From the NCBI GenBank assembly GCA_002320775.1, contig DCKY01000172.1, forward strand, positions 1-7,379: a stretch of 7,379 nt of DNA. The letters are read 5' to 3'. Source of the DNA: Planctomycetes bacterium UBA1662 (lineage in GTDB: Bacteria > Planctomycetota > UBA8108). The translations under genes were made by a program, and so were the position numbers. The notes under the pieces were generated by a model that was given only the letters and a program-made list of their open reading frames with translations, was not told where the DNA came from and made no database searches. Shown here one piece after another: positions 1-5,159 of the stretch. Position 1 is the stretch's first letter. Every line of letters begins with the position of its first letter.

Positions 1-105
1 ATACGGTTGCTGCTGCTGCGGCGGCTGACCCTGCTGTGGGGGATACGGTTGCTGCGGTGGCTGCTGTCCTTCGTACGGCGGGACGTTTTGCTGAGGATAG
101 GGTTG
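1..105 (-). repeat. Low-complexity CAG/CCG coding repeat (PY-rich tail of FHA protein)
   Basis: This stretch encodes an irregular Pro/Gln repeat in which the dipeptide PY recurs (Tyr codons at 97-99, 73-75, 43-45 and 1-3) with spacings of 8, 10 and 14 residues. At DNA level the 13-bp string starting at position 1 recurs exactly at 43, followed by diverged CTG/CGG-rich sequence. The reading frame is maintained throughout, so it is a coding repeat, probably grown by slippage, and it continues past the left edge. Confidence 0.7.
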
Positions 106-567
106 TTCCGCAGCGGGCTGCTGCCAGGCAGGAGCCTGCTGAACGCCAGGGTCGGCCGCAGGCATGGGCGCCTGGGGGTTCTCTACGGGTACCGCCCCGG
201 GTATCGGGGAGACACTTCCCTGCTGCGAGGAGGTGGTCGCCCTGGGGCCAGAGCAGCCGCGGTAGACGATCTCCATGCGTCCGACGAAGAGAACATCCTG
301 GTCACGCAAAATCCTGCCGTTAGCCTTCTTGCTGCGTTTCTTACCGTGCCGTTGGATCTGGGTAGGGTTGCCGGTTCGATTGTCGAAGATCAGCACCCGG
401 TCGCCATCCCGTTCAACCAGGCAATGACTTCGGGACACACTTTTTTCACGCAGCTTGACCTCGTTGGAACTCGCACGTCCAATATGCGTTTTTCCTTCCG
501 GCAGCGGAAAGGTCCGGTCACCATTCTCCTCTCGGATAATAAGATGATGGTCCATTCCGGGTCCCAT
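1..567 (-). CDS. FHA-domain protein with Pro/Gln-rich tail (C-terminus beyond window)
   Basis: A phosphothreonine-peptide-binding forkhead-associated protein; 189 residues are visible and the minus-strand frame stays open to the left edge. The FHA core spans about residues 9-103. It carries the IGR motif at 29-31, the SxxH signature (Ser45-Arg-Ser-His48) and an Asn at 67 in the DNRTGN turn, which are the usual phosphopeptide-contact positions. Between that Asn and the next core strand there is a basic loop (about 73-81, HGKKRSKK-like). After residue 104 the sequence turns into a disordered tail rich in Pro, Gln and Ala, with PY motifs near the edge. No transmembrane segment is visible, so a cytoplasmic adaptor linked to Ser/Thr kinase signalling is inferred. 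ATG at 567 is preferred, but ATG at 555 is in frame four codons later and neither has a clear Shine-Dalgarno. A further domain could lie beyond the window. Confidence 0.85.
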   Translation of the reverse strand, partial: MGPGMDHHLIIREENGDRTFPLPEGKTHIGRASSNEVKLREKSVSRSHCLVERDGDRVLIFDNRTGNPTQIQRHGKKRSKKANGRILRDQDVLFVGRMEIVYRGCSGPRATTSSQQGSVSPIPGAVPVENPQAPMPAADPGVQQAPAWQQPAAEQPYPQQNVPPYEGQQPPQQPYPPQQGQPPQQQQPY

Positions 568-699
568 GGGGTCTTTTTCTGCCTTGCGAAAGGCTGCCAA
601 TTGTAAAATCGCCAGCGTTTAAGCACCCATCATAGCGAATAGATGCCGCCTGAAGCCACATCTGCTGCCTGGAAGGCCCAAAAAGAAATGTGACGGTTT

Positions 700-728
700 T
701 TTATACACTTTTCCTGACAGGTTTTCAA
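700..728 (-). promoter_or_regulatory. Predicted sigma70-type promoter of the FHA gene
   Basis: Read on the minus strand, TTGAAA (728-723) is followed after exactly 17 bp by TATAAA (705-700). Each hexamer matches the sigma70 consensus at five of six positions. Transcription would start near 693 and give an untranslated leader of roughly 125 nt before the ATG at 567. The spacer contains CCTG-T-CAGG (plus strand 713-721), a short inverted repeat that could be an operator. A TACAAT hexamer at 605-600 is a closer alternative -10 but has no good -35 partner. Confidence 0.5.
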
Positions 729-899
729 ATTCCATGATGTAAAGAGTCCTGAAATTTCGAGTTATTGTCAGGGTAAGCCGTTTGAATTCTTTCGTTTAGG
801 TTCATTCCGTTCCGTAGTTTTTTCTGGGCTGACTCCGGTTGCGCAGCTCATCGAACTGAAGGGCGCCCCGGGGCCTTGCCCCCTGGCGGCCTCGGCGTA

Positions 900-912
900 G
901 ACAGGCGCTGTC
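900..912. repeat. Short inverted repeat GACAG-GCG-CTGTC upstream of VOC gene
   Basis: The two 5-bp arms (900-904 and 908-912) are perfectly complementary around a 3-bp centre, and the element lies about 30 bp upstream of the possible -10 at 943-948. The position would suit a dimeric regulator, but arms this short occur by chance, so an operator role is only a possibility. Confidence 0.25.
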
Positions 913-942
913 CGGTAGGGTTATGCTCCGATTCACCGGGGT

Positions 943-948
943 TACAAT
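943..948 (+). promoter_or_regulatory. Possible -10 element of the VOC gene
   Basis: TACAAT matches the -10 consensus at five of six positions and lies 27 bp before the ATG at 976, placing a start site near 955, just upstream of the AGGAGG ribosome-binding site. No convincing -35 hexamer is found 16-18 bp upstream, so the promoter would need an activator or another sigma factor, or the match may be fortuitous. Confidence 0.25.
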
Positions 949-957
949 TCAGTTCCC

Positions 958-963
958 AGGAGG
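958..963 (+). promoter_or_regulatory. Ribosome-binding site of VOC gene
   Basis: AGGAGG, a full anti-Shine-Dalgarno match, ends 12 nt before the ATG at 976. The spacing is somewhat long, but no other start codon lies nearer in frame, so it supports the chosen start. Confidence 0.7.
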
Positions 964-975
964 TTTCAGCGCACG

Positions 976-1419
976 ATGATTACTGCCGTTCACCACGTAT
1001 CTTTTACCGTCAGCGATATGGAGCAGTCTCTTGATTTTTACCGAGGGGCGCTGGGTTTCGAGGTTCTCAATGATCGTACGGTCGAAGGTTCTTTCGCTGA
1101 AACCGTTACGACGCTCGAGGGTGTTCGTATGCGGATCGTCCATTTGAGTGGTTATGGCCAGGGCCTCGAGCTCATCCAGTACCTGGCCGCCGCCGGGCAG
1201 TCGGAGGCGCCCCGCACCTGTGATACCGGCAGCGCCCATCTCTGCTATGTGGTGGATGATATCGAGGCTGAGATCGCCCGGCTGAGTGCGCTGGGAGTTC
1301 GCTTTCTTTCCAAGGTGATGATGGTTGAGGGCGGACCGAATGCCGGCAACCAGATGGTGTATTTTCTCGATCCGGATGGAATTCCGATGGAATTTACCCA
1401 GCCTGCCGGAGGCGGCTGA
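976..1419 (+). CDS. VOC-superfamily (glyoxalase-fold) metalloenzyme
   Basis: A 147-residue protein of the vicinal oxygen chelate superfamily, which includes glyoxalase I, extradiol dioxygenases and methylmalonyl-CoA epimerase. Two beta-alpha-beta-beta-beta modules are visible, about residues 3-70 and 86-142. The four expected metal positions are all present: His7 (HHVSFTV), Glu65 (LELIQY), His88 (SAHLCYVVDD) and Glu139 (PMEFTQP), so it is probably an active metal-dependent enzyme. The DIEAEIARLSALGVRF helix and the PNAGNQMVYFLDPDGIP loop are typical of the single-chain dimer-forming group annotated as lactoylglutathione lyase-like. The substrate cannot be read from sequence. It is cytoplasmic, with no signal peptide. 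It converges on the oxidoreductase at 1425 with only 5 bp between stop codons, so the two are not co-transcribed. Confidence 0.9.
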   Translation: MITAVHHVSFTVSDMEQSLDFYRGALGFEVLNDRTVEGSFAETVTTLEGVRMRIVHLSGYGQGLELIQYLAAAGQSEAPRTCDTGSAHLCYVVDDIEAEIARLSALGVRFLSKVMMVEGGPNAGNQMVYFLDPDGIPMEFTQPAGGG

Positions 1420-1424
1420 GCGGG

Positions 1425-2543
1425 TCAGCGGGGAGGCTGTTCGATGTCGACCCAGCGTCCTTCCTCTCTCGAGGTCAGCGCCGCATCAGCGATGACCTGC
1501 GCGCTCCATCCATCCCAGAAGCTGGGGACGGCATCGCGATCATCCTGGATGGCCGAGATGAACTCCCAGGCCAGGTCGTAACGGAATACCGTTGCCGGCT
1601 CGCCGGTGTCCGGGTCGCGTGGACTGTCTTCAGGTTTGAGGAACTCCGGCGGCACCTCGACAGGCTCCAGGTCTCCGCCATGGCGCCCGAGCAACAGGAC
1701 ATTCGGCTCGTGCAGCCTGTAGACCGCGGAGGCATCTGATCCGTTGATTTCAGCCCATTCATGACCGAAGCCTTCCCGGTTGTAGCCCTTGGCGAGCGTG
1801 GTACCTTCCCAGACCCCTACGGCGCCGCATTCAAAATCCCCGATGAGGGCCGACCAGTCGTCGACCTCCGAGGGGGGACAGGAGGAGCCGTCAGCGGTCT
1901 CGGTTCTTTCGGCGAACCGGGCTACCGAACCGCAGATCTTCTTGATGGGCCCCAGCAGGTCCTGGGCGAAGTCAATTCGATGAATGGTCATGTCGAACAG
2001 GTCGCCGGCGCCTGCCTTGTCCTTGTACTGGCGCCACCCCCAGCTCGTCTCGGGAAGGTCCAGGAAGCGCTGGCTGCGGAAATGCCTGGGTGTTCCAAGG
2101 TCCCCATTCTGAACCAGGTGCCTCAGGTAGCGCATCGACGGCGCGAAGCGATAGGTAAAGGCGGTCATGTGAACCACCCCCCCGGCCTTCGCCGAGCCGT
2201 ACATTGCGGCGACCTCGTCCGCATTCAGGCCGAGCGGTTTTTCGCACATGATGTGCTTGCCGCTGGCCGCGGCCGAGATCGCAAGCTCCTTGTGGGTAAA
2301 GTTCGGCGTGGCGATGATGACTCCATCCACACCCTCGTCAGAGAAGATCTCTTCAGGGTTGGAGGTGACCTTGTCGACCTGCCAGTCGAGCTTGCGTTTC
2401 TCGAGAAGGGCTTCGTCGGTATCGCAGACGGCCACCAGCCTGGCCCGCGGATCGAGCCGGATTCCGGGGACGTGGTGGTAGTCGCTCACCAGGCCAGCGC
2501 CGATGACGGCAAGGTTGATCTTGTTTTCTGTACTTGGGTGCAT
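1425..2543 (-). CDS. Gfo/Idh/MocA-family NAD(P)-dependent oxidoreductase
   Basis: A 372-residue protein of normal length for the family, which oxidises or reduces sugars, inositols and related polyols with NAD(P). The Rossmann fold starts at residue 9 with the nucleotide-binding GAGLVSDYHH motif (Gly15, Gly17); Asp41 at the end of beta-2 (VAVCD) suggests NAD preference. The hallmark EKP is at 101-103, whose Lys102 is usually catalytic. The C-terminal substrate domain begins near 125 with the YRF motif (131-133), and GDLFDMTIHRID (180-191) supplies the Asp184/His188 pair typical of the active site. The end (about 340-366, WDGWSAQVIADAALTSREEGRWV) is characteristic of family C-termini. No signal peptide is present, so it is cytoplasmic. 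The exact substrate is undetermined. The start is supported by AGGAG at 2560-2556, 12 nt upstream. Confidence 0.93.
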   Translation of the reverse strand: MHPSTENKINLAVIGAGLVSDYHHVPGIRLDPRARLVAVCDTDEALLEKRKLDWQVDKVTSNPEEIFSDEGVDGVIIATPNFTHKELAISAAASGKHIMCEKPLGLNADEVAAMYGSAKAGGVVHMTAFTYRFAPSMRYLRHLVQNGDLGTPRHFRSQRFLDLPETSWGWRQYKDKAGAGDLFDMTIHRIDFAQDLLGPIKKICGSVARFAERTETADGSSCPPSEVDDWSALIGDFECGAVGVWEGTTLAKGYNREGFGHEWAEINGSDASAVYRLHEPNVLLLGRHGGDLEPVEVPPEFLKPEDSPRDPDTGEPATVFRYDLAWEFISAIQDDRDAVPSFWDGWSAQVIADAALTSREEGRWVDIEQPPR

Positions 2544-2587
2544 CGGTTAAGAGATCTCCTGGCATGCTGCGAATTGAAGGTCTTCTG

Positions 2588-2616
2588 GAAATAACATGAT
2601 GGCGGAGAGGTTTGAA
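2588..2616 (-). promoter_or_regulatory. Possible promoter of the oxidoreductase gene
   Basis: On the minus strand TTCAAA (2616-2611) precedes TATTTC (2593-2588) by 17 bp, and a TG at the extended -10 position gives TGTTAT. The -10 hexamer itself is weak (three of six), so this is the best candidate in the divergent gap rather than a confident call. The start would be near 2581, about 38 nt ahead of the ATG at 2543. Confidence 0.25.
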
Positions 2617-2659
2617 GTAAAACCCTGCTCCATGCTGCCCGGGAGGAGCCTCGTGCGGC

Positions 2660-2688
2660 TGGAAATATAGGGACGGGGAAGGTATATT
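2660..2688 (+). promoter_or_regulatory. Predicted sigma70-type promoter of the GroES-like gene
   Basis: TGGAAA (2660-2665, four of six) is separated by 17 bp from TATATT (2683-2688, five of six). The start would be near 2695, giving a leader of about 35 nt that includes the AGAGG ribosome-binding site at 2714-2718. No CIRCE-type heat-shock inverted repeat (TTAGCACTC-N9-GAGTGCTAA) is visible here. Confidence 0.4.
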
Positions 2689-2729
2689 CAAGGGTTCGAT
2701 GGCAGACCGAGTTAGAGGTTCAGCGGGAC

Positions 2730-3131
2730 ATGGAAGCCAAGGGTAAGAAGCTGGTTGTTGTTGGAGACAGGGTCCTGGTCACTCCGCAGGAAGGAGAGGA
2801 CCGCACCCGAGTGGGCCTGCTGCTGCCCCAATCGGCGGTAGACAAGATGGAGGTCCAGAGCGGCCGTATCGTCGAGGTCGGCCCGGGCACTCCGGTGCAG
2901 GCTCCGTCGGAATTTGGCGAGGAGCCCTGGAAGCTGCATGAGTCCAAGGCGACCTACGTTCCCATGGAGGCCGAGGTCGGAGACCTGGCGCTTTTTCTAC
3001 GCAATGCCGCCGTGGAGATTGAGTTTGAACGAACTCCCTACCTTATTGTTCCACATGCCGCCATTCTGCTCCTGGTGCGTGGCGACGAGGAAGATCTCGA
3101 CCTCGAATCCATGATCAAGCTGGATGAGTAG
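2730..3131 (+). CDS. Divergent GroES (Cpn10)-family co-chaperonin protein
   Basis: A 133-residue protein with the Cpn10 beta-barrel pattern: VVGDRVLVTP at 10-19, a mobile-loop region EDRTRVGLLLPQSAVDK at 23-39, GRIVEVGPG at 45-53, EVGDLALFL at 82-90, and the closing strands YLIVPHAAILLLVRG at 104-118. It is longer than classical GroES (about 97 residues) because of an insert at about 54-80 with an EEPWK motif, plus an acidic tail after residue 118. The hydrophobic tripeptide that binds GroEL is LLL (30-32) instead of the usual IVL, and the preceding GG is VG. Such long-form proteins are usually annotated as GroES family. No groEL lies beside it here, so it may work with a distant GroEL or have another role. 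AGAGG at 2714-2718 with 11-nt spacing supports the start. Confidence 0.85.
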   Translation: MEAKGKKLVVVGDRVLVTPQEGEDRTRVGLLLPQSAVDKMEVQSGRIVEVGPGTPVQAPSEFGEEPWKLHESKATYVPMEAEVGDLALFLRNAAVEIEFERTPYLIVPHAAILLLVRGDEEDLDLESMIKLDE

Positions 3132-3167
3132 AGAAATCGCCTCTTCTCAGCGGTTTTACGCGTTATT

Positions 3168-3191
3168 GAGGCCGACACTTCCAGTCGGCTC
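3168..3191 (+). terminator. Hairpin after the GroES-like gene, possible terminator
   Basis: GCCGAC (3171-3176) and GTCGGC (3184-3189) form a perfect 6-bp stem with a 7-nt loop. An alternative pairing with one bulged G extends it to 8 bp using GAG/CTC. It lies about 40 bp after the stop at 3131. There is no following T-run, so it is not a classical intrinsic terminator; it could be a rho-linked or mRNA-protecting structure. Confidence 0.3.
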
Positions 3192-3236
3192 ACGCTGCTG
3201 ATTCCGGTAACGGGGCGGCTCCAGGCGCTTGCGGGC

Positions 3237-3258
3237 TGATGAAAACGCTGGTTCATCA
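3237..3258. repeat. 22-bp inverted repeat upstream of the secreted Lys/Gln-rich gene
   Basis: TGATGAA (3237-3243) and TTCATCA (3252-3258) are perfect 7-bp complementary arms around an 8-bp centre, roughly 100 bp upstream of the ATG at 3362. The size and position suit an operator or a leader hairpin. No clear promoter hexamers are seen around it. Confidence 0.35.
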
Positions 3259-3350
3259 ACTCCCCGGGCAGTAGGATGCATCAGGTGTCCGCAGCCTGCA
3301 GTGTACGTTCGGGGGAGGCGGGCTCGACCGGGTTCGGAATGTTGTTTCCC

Positions 3351-3355
3351 AGGAG
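3351..3355 (+). promoter_or_regulatory. Ribosome-binding site of secreted Lys/Gln-rich gene
   Basis: AGGAG lies 6 nt before the ATG at 3362, a good Shine-Dalgarno that fixes the start immediately ahead of a signal peptide. Confidence 0.7.
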
Positions 3356-3361
3356 CGATCA

Positions 3362-4096
3362 ATGAACGGTTTCACCAGGATGATCTTCACGGGCTTCTTC
3401 GCAGCCACGCTTCTTGCTATGCCGACGGCATGGGCCGAGCGTGAGGGCGGGGAGGTCAAGGAGGCGAAGGGTGATTCTCAGCAGGCGAAGGTTATCAAAG
3501 AGGGCAAGCAGAACCTCGAGGAGATCCGGCGCATGCTGGAAGAGATTCAGAACGACCTCGGGAACAAGAAGACCGGCGGCGCGACCCAGAACCAGCAGAA
3601 GGCTGTCGTCAGGAAGATGAGCCAGCTCATCGAGAAGATTGCCGAAGCGTCCAGCCAAGGCAGCAAGGGCGGCGGGGGACAGCCGAACCCGAGCCAGAAG
3701 CCGTCCAGCGGCAAACAGCAGCAGGGCCAGCAGGCCAAGGGCCAGAAGCAGGGCGCCTCGCGCGAGAACCAGGACCAGGTCAAATCTTCCCGCCAGCAGC
3801 AGGAAGCCGAGCAGCAGGCCAAGGAAGAGCAGGCCCGCAAGGCGAAGGGCCAGGATGGCCAGGAGCAGCCCGGCAAGGTTCCCAACAACGATGCCGGCGA
3901 TGGGCAGAACCCCGAGGACTCAGCCGCCGAGCTTGCCAACCGAACCCGCAAGGGCAAGAAGTGGGGAGTTCTTCCTCCTAAGATTCGCGAGGCGATCGGG
4001 TCGGTCAACCCCAAGACTGCCCCCTCGGAGTATCTTGAGATTATCAGGAGCTACTACCGCAGGATCAGCGAGCAATACGCTGAGCGGAAGAAGTAA
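3362..4096 (+). CDS. Secreted Lys/Gln-rich protein with C-terminal LPPKxRE module
   Basis: Function is not recognised. The 244-residue product starts with a clear Sec signal peptide: basic Arg6, hydrophobic core 8-20, and an AWA|E cleavage site after residue 25, so it is exported. Residues about 40-97 form amphipathic helical segments (NLEEIRRMLEEI, then QQKAVVRKMSQLIEKIAE). Residues 98-195 are a hydrophilic linker very rich in Gln, Lys, Gly and Glu, probably disordered. The last 45 residues form an ordered module: KKWGVLPPKIREAI (199-212) followed by YLEIIRSYYRRISEQYA (224-240). From memory, a QxxVVxxLxxLI helix plus WGxLPPKxRE...YxxxIxxYYxxL is recurrent at the C-termini of planctomycete exported proteins, often near MoxR/VWA gene clusters; no such cluster is visible here. 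It converges on the transporter gene, with 16 bp between stops. Confidence 0.8.
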   Translation: MNGFTRMIFTGFFAATLLAMPTAWAEREGGEVKEAKGDSQQAKVIKEGKQNLEEIRRMLEEIQNDLGNKKTGGATQNQQKAVVRKMSQLIEKIAEASSQGSKGGGGQPNPSQKPSSGKQQQGQQAKGQKQGASRENQDQVKSSRQQQEAEQQAKEEQARKAKGQDGQEQPGKVPNNDAGDGQNPEDSAAELANRTRKGKKWGVLPPKIREAIGSVNPKTAPSEYLEIIRSYYRRISEQYAERKK

Positions 4097-4112
4097 GCCA
4101 CCCGCGCGGTAC

Positions 4113-5111
4113 TTAGGATGGGGTCTCTTGTCTGTCCTGGTCGGCGGCGGCGTTGTTGGATGCCTCCAGCCGCTTCAGCAGCAGGGTGTCGACAAGCAGC
4201 TGGACCACATGGTAGAGCGCCAGGGGGAGAGCTCCGTAAGGATTCTGCCCGAAGAAACGGGTCCAGATATCTATGCCGTTGGGAAGGGTCTTCTGGCTGC
4301 CGCAGAGAATGACGGCTGTGCGGCTCTCGGCGGTCAACCCCAGGAGACGCGAGGAGAGCCAGGCCCAGAACAGGAGCGCCAGGTGTAGACACAGGCAGGC
4401 TCCGAGGAAACGCAGCGCGAGGGCGGGAGCCTCGCCGAGGTGCTCGGTGGCTGCGGAGAAGCCGGTATAGAGGAAGGAAAGGATAATCACTCGCGGCAGT
4501 ACCTTCACCGCCACAGCGACCTTTTCCGCTCGTTTCCAGAGAGCCTTCCTTGCAAGCTGTCCGACAAAGACTGGCAGCACGACAATCAGCAGCATTCTCA
4601 GCATGATGTCGACAATCGGGATGTCGACGATTTCTCCAAGTGCGAGCTCCAGCACGAGCGGCGTCAGGATTGCGGTGAGTAGGCTCGACAGGACGGTGAT
4701 CAGCAGCGCCAGTTCCTGGTTGCCGCGGGCGATGGCCGTCATCGCCAGGGCCGAGGCAAGGGTTCCCGCTTGCGCGGCAAGAATCATCATCGCCTCGAGG
4801 AAGAGCGCGCCCTGGGAGCCCGCTCCATCCAGGGCGGGGCCCCAGGATCGTGCCAGGGCGTAGGCCAGCAGGGGGGCCATCGCGTAGGTTGTGCAGAGGG
4901 TGAGGAGAATGGCCCGCAGGTTTTTTCCCTGGACCAGCAGCCTGGAGGTGTCGAGGGTGAAGCCCGAGATCGCCAGGACTGCGGCGACAAGGAGCGGTAT
5001 GGCGTAGCCACTCGAACGCAGGGCCTGGCCTCCTTCCGGAAGCAGGCTTCCGCAGCTGACCGCGGCCGCCATCCCGACGAGAAACCAGTGGCGTTTCAGG
5101 AACGAACCCAT
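4113..5111 (-). CDS. SBF-like (YfeH-type) 10-TM transporter
   Basis: A 332-residue inner-membrane protein resembling the SBF-like branch of the bile acid:sodium symporter superfamily (E. coli YfeH, fungal Rch1). About ten hydrophobic segments are visible: 9-25, 35-53, 66-87, 103-128, 134-157, 167-187, 204-221, 233-257, 263-282 and 293-312. Family-like features are the internal crossing GTLASALAMTAIARGNQELAL (116-136) and the CGSQKTLPNGI stretch (270-280), both corresponding to substrate/ion-site helices in this fold. The C-terminal 18 residues are polar and cytosolic-looking. The transported solute is unknown; Rch1-type members have been tied to calcium homeostasis, which should not be carried over here without tests. 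The gene lies 48 bp downstream of the CotH-type gene on the same strand, with a hairpin between them. GAGG at 5120-5117, 5 nt upstream, supports the start. Confidence 0.88.
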   Translation of the reverse strand: MGSFLKRHWFLVGMAAAVSCGSLLPEGGQALRSSGYAIPLLVAAVLAISGFTLDTSRLLVQGKNLRAILLTLCTTYAMAPLLAYALARSWGPALDGAGSQGALFLEAMMILAAQAGTLASALAMTAIARGNQELALLITVLSSLLTAILTPLVLELALGEIVDIPIVDIMLRMLLIVVLPVFVGQLARKALWKRAEKVAVAVKVLPRVIILSFLYTGFSAATEHLGEAPALALRFLGACLCLHLALLFWAWLSSRLLGLTAESRTAVILCGSQKTLPNGIDIWTRFFGQNPYGALPLALYHVVQLLVDTLLLKRLEASNNAAADQDRQETPS

Positions 5112-5134
5112 AGCCCCCTCACCTTACCCGGGTT

Positions 5135-5155
5135 CCGGCTGATTCCTTCAGCCGG
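5135..5155 (-). terminator. Intercistronic hairpin between CotH-type and SBF-like genes
   Basis: CCGGCTGA (5135-5142) and TCAGCCGG (5148-5155) are perfect 8-bp complementary arms with a 5-nt loop, starting only 4 bp past the stop codon of the upstream gene. No T-run follows in the minus-strand direction; the next bases include the palindrome ACCCGGGT (5126-5133). The stem is stable enough to cause partial termination or protect the 3' end of the upstream message, which would make the downstream transporter gene less expressed or independently transcribed. Confidence 0.5.
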
Positions 5156-5159
5156 GGCA

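Larger units (their letters stand above)
568..975. other. 408-bp divergent intergenic region (FHA / VOC)
   Basis: No credible gene is visible on either strand. The part at about 680-835 is clearly more AT-rich than the flanking genes and holds the best promoter match in the window, on the minus strand (700-728). Other elements are a perfect 8-bp palindrome GAAATTTC at 751-758, a GC palindrome GCCCCGGGGC at 865-874, and a small inverted repeat GACAG-GCG-CTGTC at 900-912 upstream of the VOC gene. No riboswitch or small RNA is recognised. Confidence 0.6.

Noticed and set aside
7..606. 199-codon plus-strand open frame at the left end
   Set aside because: It is the exact codon-register antisense of the FHA gene; its Leu/Arg-rich product mirrors the CAG/CCG repeat, whereas the minus strand gives a recognisable domain.
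390..626. 78-codon minus-strand frame over the FHA start
   Set aside because: It is in a different frame from the FHA domain, lacks any domain, and overlaps the gene's conserved core.
765..770. TTGTCA as a plus-strand -35 for the VOC gene
   Set aside because: No acceptable -10 hexamer occurs 16-18 bp downstream.
865..882. GC palindrome GCCCCGGGGC and adjacent GGGGC-CTT-GCCCC stem as a terminator
   Set aside because: It lies between divergent gene starts where no transcript needs ending, has no T-run, and short GC palindromes are expected in this composition.
1761..2594. 277-codon plus-strand open frame opposite the oxidoreductase
   Set aside because: The minus strand encodes a full Gfo/Idh/MocA protein with all motifs; the plus frame has no recognisable domain and is a GC-rich shadow.
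4091..4114. AAGTA...TACTT arms with CCGCGCGG between the convergent stops, a possible bidirectional terminator
   Set aside because: The arms are only 5 bp, the interior pairing is asymmetric with no loop room, and there is no T-run on either side.
3639..4388. 249-codon plus-strand open frame spanning the end of the secreted protein and the transporter
   Set aside because: It runs through two well-supported genes in other frames; its Arg/Ser/Pro-rich composition is typical of an out-of-frame reading of GC-rich DNA.
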